Positions 1 to 7,135 of a DNA stretch of 23,150 nucleotides are shown here, one piece after another. The stretch comes from M3007 sp032115775 (GTDB taxonomy: Bacteria; Bacteroidota; Bacteroidia; Chitinophagales; Saprospiraceae). The translations under genes and the position numbers were made by a program. The notes under the pieces were generated by a model. The model made no database searches. It was given only the letters and a program-made list of their open reading frames with translations, and was not told the DNA's origin. The stretch covers positions 1-23,150 of the forward strand of contig JAUMBL010000098.1 in assembly GCA_032115775.1 (NCBI GenBank), written 5' to 3'. Every line of letters starts with the position of its first letter. Positions within the stretch are counted from its first letter, which is position 1.

Positions 1-150
1 CCGGTCGCGCCTGAGACAAAAAAGGATCCATTTTTTGCCAGACGAAGCGATTTTTTGCAGGCCGTAGCAGCGCTACGGTCAAAAAAAATTGCGAAGTATG
101 GCGGAAAATGGGACTTTTTGGGCCAGAAAGCGATCCGGCTAAGTAGTTAC
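1..150. mobile_element. Family A palindromic element (MITE), copy 1, left end cut by window edge
   Basis: This is a near-identical copy of the 162-bp element at 5883-6044, starting at about element base 13 and ending with the inverted-repeat terminus TAAGTAGTTAC at 140-150. By hand it differs from the 5883 copy at about five positions, all in the outer arms; the central 95 or so bases are identical. It has no coding capacity and folds on itself around the CCGTAGC/GCTACGG core. It lies 21 bp beyond the stop of the minus-strand coiled-coil gene. The right flank is AAAAAATC; the left flank is outside the window, so its target duplication cannot be tested. Confidence 0.85.
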
Positions 151-171
151 AAAAAATCTTGAAAACAGCGG

Positions 172-1206
172 TCACCGTCCAAAAAAAGAATCGTACTGAT
201 TACCGCCCCGCTCCTGCTTACTGGGCACGTGCAGGGGGGCATTCAAATCCAGCACATCGCCGGCGTTGTGCGCCTGGCTGACAATTTTCCCCTTCTCGCT
301 GCCGAGCAGGAAAGACACCCCTTCTTTTTCCCAGCGTTCGAGCATTGCCAGGCCGTCTTCCTCGAAGACGCCATTTTGCAGGTCAATGGAGTCCATGATG
401 TTTCTGGACATATCCATAAACCGCTCCATCTCGCCAACTTTCTGCCCCACATCCTCTGCCATCGCCTCCAAGGCCATGTCGTACATGTATTTTTTATCCG
501 AACTGCCGCTGAGAATATTCATGGCGGATCGGATCGCGCTGTGGCTGGCTTTGATGGCTTTATACTCCTGCTCCTTGACCTTTACCTGATCCTGCAGATC
601 CTCCAGCATGATTTCCGAGTTTTCGTACATTTTGGTCAGCACGCGGTACAACACCTCCATGCGCTTATAGAGGTCTTCCAGTTTCATATTCGACTCTTGC
701 AGCCGCCCGGCTTTCCGAGCCTGCAACACCATCACCGATTCTTTCCCGGTTTCTTTTGCCTTGCTGGCAATACCCAGATTGTTCTGGATATCGCGTTTAT
801 TTTGCCGGATCATTTCGTGTAATTTATACATCTGACCCTTCAGGTTGCTAATTTGGGTATTCATTTTACCCAGATTATCCTTTAAATCATCTATATAACT
901 CTTTAAAATCCCGATCGGATCTAGCTGAACGAACAGCCCGGTAATCCAACGCATCAGGGATTTGTACATATACCAGACTAAGTTGCGCATCTTCGGATCC
1001 AATATAATATAGATCAGCGCGCCCAGCGCCGCCAGCAAGCCGGCCAGGTAAAGGGCATTTTCCGCGAGTTGGATCAGGGTAGGCAGTATCTTGAAGAGTA
1101 AATAGCCGCCGCCGATGACGATGCCAGCCAGAACGAGTCCGCCGGCTACGCCTTCCGGACGCTGCCAGAAACTTTTGGGTTTGATCGGATGCAATTCCAT
1201 GCTCAT
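172..1206 (-). CDS. Membrane-anchored coiled-coil protein of unknown function (PspA-like helical region)
   Basis: This 344-aa protein is not one I recognise. With the ATG at 1206 it begins MSMELHP and has two hydrophobic segments at about residues 19-41 and 49-69, then a long charged helical region (about 95-250) with heptad-like spacing, and a polar C-terminus. The segment rich in K/E/Q with LQ, AGRLQESN and MYENSEIMLEDL-type stretches resembles PspA/IM30-like coiled coils, but no PspA signature is clear. The reading frame continues upstream to a TTG at 1242. I prefer 1206 because a CATCTTTG -7 motif at 1248-1255 would place transcription start near 1242. It probably sits in the inner membrane with the coiled coil in the cytoplasm. 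It is transcribed alone, divergently from the aldo/keto reductase. Confidence 0.8.
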   Translation of the reverse strand: MSMELHPIKPKSFWQRPEGVAGGLVLAGIVIGGGYLLFKILPTLIQLAENALYLAGLLAALGALIYIILDPKMRNLVWYMYKSLMRWITGLFVQLDPIGILKSYIDDLKDNLGKMNTQISNLKGQMYKLHEMIRQNKRDIQNNLGIASKAKETGKESVMVLQARKAGRLQESNMKLEDLYKRMEVLYRVLTKMYENSEIMLEDLQDQVKVKEQEYKAIKASHSAIRSAMNILSGSSDKKYMYDMALEAMAEDVGQKVGEMERFMDMSRNIMDSIDLQNGVFEEDGLAMLERWEKEGVSFLLGSEKGKIVSQAHNAGDVLDLNAPLHVPSKQERGGNQYDSFFGR

Positions 1207-1247
1207 AAATTGTGCGAAAAAGTTAAATGTACTTGTAAACAACAGGG

Positions 1248-1255
1248 CAAAGATG
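1248..1255 (-). promoter_or_regulatory. Putative Bacteroidota -7 element for the coiled-coil gene
   Basis: Minus-strand CATCTTTG matches 7 of 8 positions of the TAnnTTTG consensus. It would give a leader of about 35 nt to the ATG at 1206. No convincing -33 TTG is seen at ideal spacing. Confidence 0.4.
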
Positions 1256-1399
1256 CAGGCACGCCCGCGGGTTTGCCCAAATCGTCGGCGATCGTATCCA
1301 AAATTCAGACAAACTAAGGCAAAAGTACCTACAATTAAGTTTTAAAATTGGTTTTTCTTTGCAGCGTCGGAAGGCTTGATTCGGCATTTTTCCAACCTG

Positions 1400-1410
1400 G
1401 TAACTACTTG
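1400..1410. repeat. Solo end of family A element (GTAACTACTTG)
   Basis: The bases GTAACTACTT match the outer ten bases of the 162-bp element's terminal inverted repeat, and the following G matches the variant left end at 13611-13620. No opposite end is present nearby. It lies 34-44 bp upstream of the aldo/keto reductase ATG and touches a TTATTTTG -7-like motif at 1412-1419. It may be a decayed remnant or a chance match. Confidence 0.4.
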
Positions 1411-1443
1411 CTTATTTTGGCCTCCTCAATCCCGTACGGAACT

Positions 1444-2352
1444 ATGAACTTCACTTTTGCGCTCGGCACGGCTTCCTGGGGCTGGAATGTAGATCGGAAG
1501 ACTGCATTCGCTTTGTTGGACGCCTGGCTTGAAAAAGGATTTCGAGTGATAGACGCCGCCGTAGATTATCCTATCAAGACAAACCCCGCCGATTTCCGCG
1601 CGGCGGAAAAAATCCTGACAGCGTATATCCAAGCACACGGCCTGCGCGATCTGCAAATCACCATGAAAATCGGGGGCGTCCGCAACCTGTCCGCTCCCGA
1701 AAATAACCTGACACCCGACTTGCTCTTGAATACGGCAGCGGAATATCGCCAAATATGGGGCGACAACCTATCTTGTATAATGATCCATGAGGATGATCGC
1801 TCCGATGAACCGGCTGTTTCCGCATCCCTCGAGGTCATGAAAACCCTGCGCGACGGGTATGGCATCCGACCCGGGTTGAGCGGCATTGCGCACCCGGAAG
1901 TGTATCGCGCGGCCAATGCACCCTTCGGGCTTTCGTTCGATATTCAAGTGCAACACAACATCCTACACTCCGATCTCGCGCGCTACAAGCCCCTGTTTGA
2001 GCCTGGAAATCGCTTTTTTGCATGCGGCATCAACGCCGGCGGCGTAAAAATCCACCCACCCTACCCTGCCGACAGCAGTTTCTTGCTCCGGGGCGGGCAA
2101 CCGGAGGCCTTCGAAGCCCGGCTCCAAGCCATTCGGGCTTGGCTGCCGAAATGGAACCTGGCGTTCGTCCGCCCACCCCTATACGCCATGCATCAGCTCG
2201 GTTTGTTGTACGCCGCCTACAACGACCAACTCCACGGCGCTGTGCTCGGCGTGAAAAATATCGTCCAACTACAAGAAACCTTGGACTTCCTGCGCAATCT
2301 GGAGACCTTTGATTACGCCGATGTATATAAACGTCTGCAAAAACTTAACTAA
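1444..2352 (+). CDS. Aldo/keto reductase family protein
   Basis: This 302-aa cytoplasmic oxidoreductase of the AKR superfamily would reduce or oxidise carbonyl/alcohol groups with NAD(P)H; the substrate cannot be read from sequence. The N-terminus has the typical beta-strand and GTASWGW. The catalytic tetrad can be placed as D37 (VIDAA), Y42, K75 (TMKIG) and H115 (MIHED), followed by a C-terminal barrel half with SGIAHPE and AVLGVKN segments. The frame is open upstream to a TTG at 1348, but the family fold begins at MNFTFALG, so ATG 1444 is chosen. A TTATTTTG motif at 1412-1419 could serve as -7. The gene stands alone; its 3' end faces the CaCA exchanger across a palindromic repeat. Confidence 0.85.
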   Translation: MNFTFALGTASWGWNVDRKTAFALLDAWLEKGFRVIDAAVDYPIKTNPADFRAAEKILTAYIQAHGLRDLQITMKIGGVRNLSAPENNLTPDLLLNTAAEYRQIWGDNLSCIMIHEDDRSDEPAVSASLEVMKTLRDGYGIRPGLSGIAHPEVYRAANAPFGLSFDIQVQHNILHSDLARYKPLFEPGNRFFACGINAGGVKIHPPYPADSSFLLRGGQPEAFEARLQAIRAWLPKWNLAFVRPPLYAMHQLGLLYAAYNDQLHGAVLGVKNIVQLQETLDFLRNLETFDYADVYKRLQKLN

Positions 2353-2410
2353 AGCAGGCCCTGTTCGTAAAAGTCTCTGTGGCCAATCAGGCGCGCGATC
2401 GCTTCGTCTG

Positions 2411-2479
2411 GTGCCGCGTCCGGTGAATAGCCCATGAATTGGGCCGCCATATTCATGGGCTATTCGCTGGACGCGGCAC
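2411..2479. repeat. Family C 69-bp palindromic repeat, copy 1
   Basis: Starts GTGCCGCGTCC and ends GGACGCGGCAC. The two arms of about 29 bp pair almost completely (GAATAGCCCATGAAT against ATTCATGGGCTATTC) around a TGGGCCGCCA centre. A second copy in inverted orientation lies at 7139-7207, matching about 59 of 69 bases by hand alignment. It lies between the convergent 3' ends of the aldo/keto reductase and the CaCA exchanger, where a bidirectional terminator would be useful. There is no ORF in it. The rest of the 210-bp gap shows nothing further. Confidence 0.8.
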
Positions 2480-2562
2480 TCGTACAAAATGAATCCTCGG
2501 GGGCTCGGGCGCAATCGGCGATTTAACCGTTTTTGTATCCGCTCCATACCAACAATACTACT

Positions 2563-3525
2563 TTAAATGCGCGCTAACAAGAAAGCAAGATATCCCACGT
2601 ACAATAGTATTAGTATGCCAGCCTCCTTTCTGAAAATCGTTCCCGGCGTAAAAATAAAGCAGGAGATAAAAAGTAGCAGCGTTGCAGCGATGCACACCGC
2701 AAAATCCAACATGGTGATGGTACCCAATGGAATCGGCGAAACGGATGCGCTAAGCCCCAGAATCAGAAAGGTATTGAATATGTTGGAGCCCACTATATTA
2801 CCAACTGCGATGTCGGTTTTGCGCTGCAGTGCCGCCGTAATAGAGGTTGCCAGTTCAGGTATGGACGTGCCGATGGATACCAAAGTCAGACCAATCACCG
2901 CTTCGCTAATCCCCATTTGCCGAGCAATGAAGACCGCATTTTCTACGATCACCTGCCCGCCGAAAGATAAACCCAACAACCCGCCGAGCGTCATTGAAGC
3001 TGCCTGCCAAACAGGATACTGTCCGGATTCTTCCGTGTGGATATTTTCCGAACTATTCCGAGCCAGATCCAGCATGTATGCCATATAAATAACGAAAAAG
3101 GCTAGTAAAACCCAGCCATCTCCCTGTGAAATGACAGAATCTGCCGTATCATTGAACAACGAATCGTACGCGATAACAAAAGCTACAAGTATTCCGAGCA
3201 AACTTAGGGGTATCTCCTTCCAAACCGTATTGCGATGCACTACCAAGGGCGTAATCCAGGCAGATACACCTAAGATCAAACAAATGTTGACAATATTGCT
3301 TCCGATCACGTTGCCCAAAGCCACATCGGCCGCTCCAGAGCCCGCTGCAAATAGAGAAACGGTGAGCTCCGGCGCGGAAGTACCGAACGCTACCACGGTA
3401 AGTCCGATGACCAAGTCGGATACTTTCCAGCGCTTGGCCAGTGAAGATGCGCCGCCCACCAGTATCCGAGCGCCAAATGAAACGCTGAACACGCCGACTG
3501 CAATCAAAATCAACGGATAAAACAT
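2563..3525 (-). CDS. CaCA family calcium/sodium antiporter (YrbG-like)
   Basis: This 320-aa polytopic inner-membrane cation antiporter belongs to the Ca2+:cation antiporter superfamily. It carries the two characteristic alpha repeats: residues 41-86 with GLTVVAFGTSAPE and GNVIGSNIVN, and residues 212-257 with GLTLVSIGTSIPE and GNIVGSNIFN. The GTSxPE and GNxxGSN motifs supply the cation-binding acidic and polar residues. About ten hydrophobic segments are visible, with a hydrophilic central loop near 155-172, which is the YrbG layout. The frame is open to 3645, but YrbG-type proteins begin at MFYPLILI, and a TACTTTTG -7 motif at 3567-3574 sits downstream of the longer starts, so ATG 3525 is chosen. 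It is divergent from the copper ATPase. Confidence 0.93.
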   Translation of the reverse strand: MFYPLILIAVGVFSVSFGARILVGGASSLAKRWKVSDLVIGLTVVAFGTSAPELTVSLFAAGSGAADVALGNVIGSNIVNICLILGVSAWITPLVVHRNTVWKEIPLSLLGILVAFVIAYDSLFNDTADSVISQGDGWVLLAFFVIYMAYMLDLARNSSENIHTEESGQYPVWQAASMTLGGLLGLSFGGQVIVENAVFIARQMGISEAVIGLTLVSIGTSIPELATSITAALQRKTDIAVGNIVGSNIFNTFLILGLSASVSPIPLGTITMLDFAVCIAATLLLFISCFIFTPGTIFRKEAGILILLYVGYLAFLLARI

Positions 3526-3566
3526 AATACAGATCTTGTTGAACGCATTTAGAGAATTATGGAATA

Positions 3567-3574
3567 CAAAAGTA
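3567..3574 (-). promoter_or_regulatory. Putative -7 element for the CaCA antiporter
   Basis: Minus-strand TACTTTTG is a full match to TAnnTTTG and would give a leader of about 35 nt to ATG 3525. It supports that start over the upstream ATG at 3600. Confidence 0.5.
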
Positions 3575-3597
3575 AATAGAAGCAGCCAATAAAAAAC

Positions 3598-3605
3598 CAT
3601 CTTTG
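3598..3605 (+). promoter_or_regulatory. Putative -7 element for copA
   Basis: CATCTTTG matches 7 of 8 positions of TAnnTTTG, about 65 nt before the copA ATG at 3669. The leader after it contains GTTCG...CGAAC at about 3613-3634, a short inverted repeat that might form a weak hairpin or operator. No copper-responsive operator (CopY/CueR type) could be recognised. Confidence 0.35.
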
Positions 3606-3668
3606 TGCCGGTTCGTTTAATCCGTGCGAACGAAAGCAAACCCAAATTGTACTGATCACTCCATCGTC

Positions 3669-5882
3669 ATGGTAAAAAACTTCCCCGTACTGGAAATGCA
3701 CTGTGCCGCCTGCGCCGCCGCAGTCGAAAGCGTGGTGGCCGCGAAACCCGGCGTCCGCGCTGCTTCGGTAAACTATGCCGCTCAAACGCTCACCGTGGAT
3801 TTCGATCCCGAAATGAATTCGCCGGAAAGCCTGCAGCAGGCCGTTCGATCTGCCGGCTACGACCTGTTATTGCCGGCGGAAGACGGGGATGACCAACAGG
3901 AGAACCGGCAGGAAGCAGCTCAACAGGCGCGCTACCGCTTGCTTCAACGGGACACGCTGCTTGCCGGCGCATTTGCCATCCCAACTGCTGCCATCGGAAT
4001 GTTTTTGATGCACTGGCCACCGGCAAACTGGGTGATGCTGGCCCTGACGGCGCCGGTGGTGTTTGTTTTCGGCAGCCGCTTTTTCGTGCACGCTTGGAAA
4101 CAAGCGCGGCACGGCCGGGCCAATATGGATACCCTGGTAGCGCTCAGCACCGGAATCGCATTTCTATTCAGCGCTTTTAATACCGCCAATCCCGGCTATT
4201 TCCAATCGCTGAACCTGGAAGCGCATGTCTATTATGAAGCCGCGGCAGTGGTTATTTTTTTTATCCTGCTCGGCAAACTTCTGGAGGAACGGGCTCGGTC
4301 GCGCACTTCTTCCGCCATTAAAAAACTTCTTAGCCTGCAGCCCAAAACTGCACAGATATTTAAAAACGGGCAGGTTCAGGAAATTGAAATCAGCGCAATC
4401 GCCGTAGGCGACACGCTGGTCGTCCGACCAGGCGAACGCATCGCCGTGGACGGGCGGGTTTCGGAAGGCGATTCCTACGTGGACGAAAGTATGATCAGCG
4501 GAGAACCGATCCCGACCGCTAAACGCCCGGGTGACGACGTGTACGCAGGATCCGTTAACCAAAAGGGAAGCTTTTCTTTTAAAGCAGAAAAAATCGGCGC
4601 CGACACCCTGCTGGCACAGATTATCCGAACAGTAGAAGCCGCCCAAAACAGCAAAGCGCCGGTCCAACGACTGGCCGACCGGATCGCCGGCGTATTCGTG
4701 CCGATTGTGCTGGGTATCGCCCTGCTGACTTTTGTGGTCTGGTACTTCGCCGGCGGCGAACAAGCGCTGGGGCACGCCCTGCTCACCAGCATTACCGTGC
4801 TCGTAATCGCATGCCCCTGCGCGCTCGGACTGGCAACGCCCACGGCCATCATCGCCGGGGTGGGAAAAGGCGCGGAAACAGGCATCCTGATCAAAGACGC
4901 CGCTGCCCTGGAAACCGCGCACGAAGTGGATACCGTCGTTTTTGATAAAACGGGCACGCTCACAGAAGGTAAACCGGCCGTGGCGGATCAGTACTGGATA
5001 GAGCCGCGAACCGAACGGCTCGCAAACCTACTGTTCAGCTTGGAAAAACGCTCCGAACACCCGCTCGCCGAGGCGATATGCAGGGCGCTGCAAGCGCCCC
5101 AAACGGGTCTGCTCGCGCTGGAACAATTTCAAAGTATGACCGGAAAAGGCGTCGAAGCGCAGTATGAAAGCAAGCGCTACCGGGTGGGCGCCCTGCCCTG
5201 GTTGCTCCAGGAAGGCGCCGATCTGCCGGAATCCGTCCGGAAAATGCTTGAAACCTGGGCGTCTGAAGCCTACACGATCGTCGGATTTTCCGGCGACGGA
5301 AGGCTGATCGCGCTGTTTGCCCTGGCAGATCAGCTCAAACCGGGCGCTTTGGAGGCCGTGCAAGAATTGAAAAAAGCCGGCATCCAAAGTATTATGCTCA
5401 CCGGCGATCAGGCGGCAAGCGCCGCGGCCATCGCGCGCGCGGCTGGAATCGAGATCGTCGAATCCGGGATGCTGCCCGCCGATAAAGCCCGATATATCCG
5501 CGATTTGCAGGCGAAAGGGCATATTGTGGCCATGACTGGCGACGGCGTCAACGACGCTGAAGCACTCGCCCTTGCCAACGTCGGGATTGCCATGGGAAAA
5601 GGTTCGGATATCGCACTCGAAACGGCCAAAATGACCATTTTAAATTCAGACCTTCGGATTCTGCCAAAAGCCTTAATTTTGTCGTCCAAAACGGTAAAAA
5701 CAATCCGCCAAAATCTGTTTTGGGCGTTTGTTTACAACCTGATCGGTATCCCGATTGCCGCGGGCGTCTTGTACCCGGTAAACGGATTTTTACTCCATCC
5801 AATGATTGCGGGCGCAGCCATGGCGCTGAGCTCGGTATCGGTAGTCAGCAACAGCCTGCGGCTGCGAAATTTAAAATTATAG
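3669..5882 (+). CDS. copA: Cu(I)-translocating P1B-type ATPase
   Basis: This 737-aa inner-membrane heavy-metal P-type ATPase exports Cu(I) (possibly Ag(I)). In order it has one N-terminal HMA domain with MHCAAC (C12, C15), transmembrane helices, the actuator-domain SGE at 277-279, the transmembrane metal-binding CPC at C382/C384, the phosphorylation motif DKTGTLT (D426), the SEHPLAEA nucleotide-binding His (H464), MLTGDQ, and GDGVNDAEA (D625). The last helices carry YN...IP and M..SS..V..NSLRLR, the P1B-1 copper signature. ATG 3669 is chosen because the HMA fold starts there. The stop TAG (5880-5882) abuts a mobile element and is the last part of its duplicated target site. An HMA chaperone and a His-rich membrane protein follow, forming a copper-handling module. 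Confidence 0.95.
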   Translation: MVKNFPVLEMHCAACAAAVESVVAAKPGVRAASVNYAAQTLTVDFDPEMNSPESLQQAVRSAGYDLLLPAEDGDDQQENRQEAAQQARYRLLQRDTLLAGAFAIPTAAIGMFLMHWPPANWVMLALTAPVVFVFGSRFFVHAWKQARHGRANMDTLVALSTGIAFLFSAFNTANPGYFQSLNLEAHVYYEAAAVVIFFILLGKLLEERARSRTSSAIKKLLSLQPKTAQIFKNGQVQEIEISAIAVGDTLVVRPGERIAVDGRVSEGDSYVDESMISGEPIPTAKRPGDDVYAGSVNQKGSFSFKAEKIGADTLLAQIIRTVEAAQNSKAPVQRLADRIAGVFVPIVLGIALLTFVVWYFAGGEQALGHALLTSITVLVIACPCALGLATPTAIIAGVGKGAETGILIKDAAALETAHEVDTVVFDKTGTLTEGKPAVADQYWIEPRTERLANLLFSLEKRSEHPLAEAICRALQAPQTGLLALEQFQSMTGKGVEAQYESKRYRVGALPWLLQEGADLPESVRKMLETWASEAYTIVGFSGDGRLIALFALADQLKPGALEAVQELKKAGIQSIMLTGDQAASAAAIARAAGIEIVESGMLPADKARYIRDLQAKGHIVAMTGDGVNDAEALALANVGIAMGKGSDIALETAKMTILNSDLRILPKALILSSKTVKTIRQNLFWAFVYNLIGIPIAAGVLYPVNGFLLHPMIAGAAMALSSVSVVSNSLRLRNLKL

Positions 5883-6052
5883 GTAACTACTTAGCCTGTC
5901 GCGGCTGAGACAAAAAAGGATCCATTTTTTGCCAGACGAAGCGATTTTTTGCAGGCCGTAGCAGCGCTACGGTCAAAAAAAATTGCGAAGTATGGCGGAA
6001 AATGGGACTTTTGGGGCCAGACAGCGAGCCGGCTAAGTAGTTACAATTATAG
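5875..6052. other. Target-site duplication AATTATAG flanking family A element
   Basis: The eight bases AATTATAG at 5875-5882 (including the copA stop codon) are repeated exactly at 6045-6052, directly outside the inverted-repeat ends of the element at 5883-6044. This is what integration with an 8-bp stagger leaves behind. Removing the element and one copy restores a gap of about 76 bp between copA and the downstream HMA gene. Confidence 0.85.
5883..6044. mobile_element. Family A 162-bp palindromic MITE, complete copy 2
   Basis: This is the complete element, with terminal inverted repeats GTAACTACTTAGCC(T/G)G at the left and CCGGCTAAGTAGTTAC at the right. The two halves pair imperfectly along nearly their whole length, with CCGTAGC (5956-5962) and GCTACGG (5966-5972) flanking the exact centre AGC. 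It encodes nothing. The GTAA termini plus an 8-bp duplication are features described for IS66-family elements, so it is probably a non-autonomous derivative mobilised by such a transposase; no transposase lies in this window. It sits between copA and the HMA chaperone gene, where its transcript could form a very long hairpin affecting read-through or RNA decay. Confidence 0.88.
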
Positions 6053-6060
6053 CATATTTG
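6053..6060 (+). promoter_or_regulatory. Putative -7 element for the HMA chaperone gene
   Basis: CATATTTG matches 7 of 8 positions of TAnnTTTG and lies eight bases beyond the right end of the mobile element. The motif is outside the element and so predates the insertion, but its -33 region is now partly element sequence. Confidence 0.35.
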
Positions 6061-6128
6061 GAGGCTTACCCGGTAATTTTCAACGAAATCCGTAAATTCT
6101 GGAAACGCTCCCAGCACAATAAAACACA

Positions 6129-6347
6129 ATGCACGTACTAAAATTTAAAACAAATATTAAATGCGCGGCCTGCGTCAGCACGGTCACGCCGTTTTTGGAA
6201 AAAGTAGCCGGTCTGAAAAACTGGTCGGTGGATCTCCAGAGCCCAGATAGAATCCTGACGGTCGAGTTCGAAACTGACGAATCAGAAGAAGCTATCCAGA
6301 CAGCCCTTCGGGCGGCCGGTTATAGCGCAACCGGCATTCACGCCTGA
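6129..6347 (+). CDS. Heavy-metal-associated (HMA) domain protein, CopZ-like
   Basis: This 72-aa cytoplasmic protein consists of a single ferredoxin-like HMA domain. The metal-binding loop is IKCAACVSTV, with the Cys pair at C13 and C16, and the C-terminus has the usual AIQTALRAAGYSA helix and strand. Such proteins bind Cu(I) and hand it to the HMA domain or membrane channel of a P1B ATPase. Its length is normal for a free chaperone. It follows copA in the same direction, separated by the mobile element; the next gene starts 26 bp after its stop. The role as partner of the upstream ATPase is inferred from this context. Confidence 0.88.
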   Translation: MHVLKFKTNIKCAACVSTVTPFLEKVAGLKNWSVDLQSPDRILTVEFETDESEEAIQTALRAAGYSATGIHA

Positions 6348-6373
6348 AGCAGGGCTTACTGTCAACTTTTCTT

Positions 6374-6982
6374 ATGGATATTATAGCACTTCTGACCGGC
6401 AGCCTGCTGCTCAGTTTCTTTCACGCGCTGATCCCCAGCCATTGGCTGCCGGTCATCGCGCTCAGCCGCCGGGAGGCCTGGTCTGTATCACAAACACTGC
6501 GGGTAACCCTGCTGGCGGGGCTAATGCACGTGCTTAGCACCCTCGCGGTCGGCCTGACGGTAGCCGTGGCAGGCCGGCTGCTATCCACCCGACTGGAAGC
6601 TTTTACCGCCTGGATCGCACCGCTGATGCTGAGCGGGATGGGCGTTTTCTTTATTTATCGGCATTACTACCACCACCACCTGCATATCCATGCGCCGGTA
6701 CAAGGGCGAAGCGTGCTGGTTACGCTGGCACTGGCGATGTTCTTTTCGCCGTGTTTTGAAATTGAGGCGTATTTTTTGGCTGCGGGCAGCTACGGCTGGG
6801 CGATTGTCAGCCTGGTGGCGCTCATGTACGGAGCGGTTACCCTGGGCGGTATGCTGCTTTGGGTCTGGCTGGTTTTAGGCGGGTTGAAGCGGCTCGACTG
6901 GCACAAACTAGAGCACAACGCCGGATTGATCACCGGCGTGACGATGGTGATTTCCGGGTTGCTACTGTATTTTGCAGATTGA
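6374..6982 (+). CDS. His-rich polytopic membrane protein, NicO/UreH-like
   Basis: This 202-aa protein has about six hydrophobic segments. The first carries SFFHALIPSHWLP, recalling the HALxPGH type motif of NicO/RcnA and UreH-like metal transport proteins. A loop after the third segment is strikingly His-rich (residues 96-107, HYYHHHLHIHAP), and the fourth segment contains FFSPCFEIEAYFLAAGSYG with conserved-looking Cys and acidic residues. A metal-transport or metal-delivery role in the copper module fits its position 26 bp behind the HMA gene, but family assignment is tentative and the substrate is unknown. Alternatives are a DsbD/CcdA-like or TauE-like membrane protein. A palindromic terminator-like repeat begins 13 bp after the stop. 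Confidence 0.75.
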   Translation: MDIIALLTGSLLLSFFHALIPSHWLPVIALSRREAWSVSQTLRVTLLAGLMHVLSTLAVGLTVAVAGRLLSTRLEAFTAWIAPLMLSGMGVFFIYRHYYHHHLHIHAPVQGRSVLVTLALAMFFSPCFEIEAYFLAAGSYGWAIVSLVALMYGAVTLGGMLLWVWLVLGGLKRLDWHKLEHNAGLITGVTMVISGLLLYFAD

Positions 6983-6995
6983 GCGTGTGTAAAGT

Positions 6996-7020
6996 ATTTC
7001 GCCGCTGAAGGCGGCGAAAT
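6996..7020. terminator. Family B module, first hairpin (copy 1), likely bidirectional terminator
   Basis: ATTTCGCCGCTGAAGGCGGCGAAAT forms a GC-rich stem flanked by A/T-rich sequence, 13 bp after the stop of the membrane protein gene. The same hairpin with a one-base change lies at 9931-9955. The location between convergent genes fits termination in both directions. Confidence 0.6.
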
Positions 7021-7028
7021 AAAATAAC

Positions 7029-7087
7029 GAATGGATGTCTTTTTTTTGATTTTTTTCTAAAAAAAATCAAAAAAAAGACATCCATTC
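7029..7087. repeat. Family B module, second hairpin (copy 1), 59-bp near-perfect inverted repeat
   Basis: The outer arm GAATGGATGTC is followed by T8-GA-T7, a loop of about three bases, and the exact complement ending GACATCCATTC; about 28 base pairs form without a mismatch. The copy at 9964-10022 has the same length and the same T/GA/T core but a different outer arm. After it comes AAAATATT and an A/T-rich stretch whose end (about 7100-7130) resembles 10108-10142. Confidence 0.8.
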
Positions 7088-7135
7088 AAAATATTATTTT
7101 TATTTGAAAAGAATCAAGGGACTATTTACACAACC

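Noticed and set aside
229..822. 197-codon plus-strand open frame inside the coiled-coil gene
   Set aside because: It is antisense to a protein with clear membrane helices and heptads; its translation has no domain character.
4164..4922. 252-codon minus-strand frame inside copA
   Set aside because: It is antisense to an unmistakable P-type ATPase; the long frame is a by-product of GC-rich codon use.
5887..6129. 80-codon minus-strand frame across the mobile element
   Set aside because: It runs through the palindromic element and A/T-rich spacer, has no homology features and overlaps the HMA gene start; not a transposase remnant.
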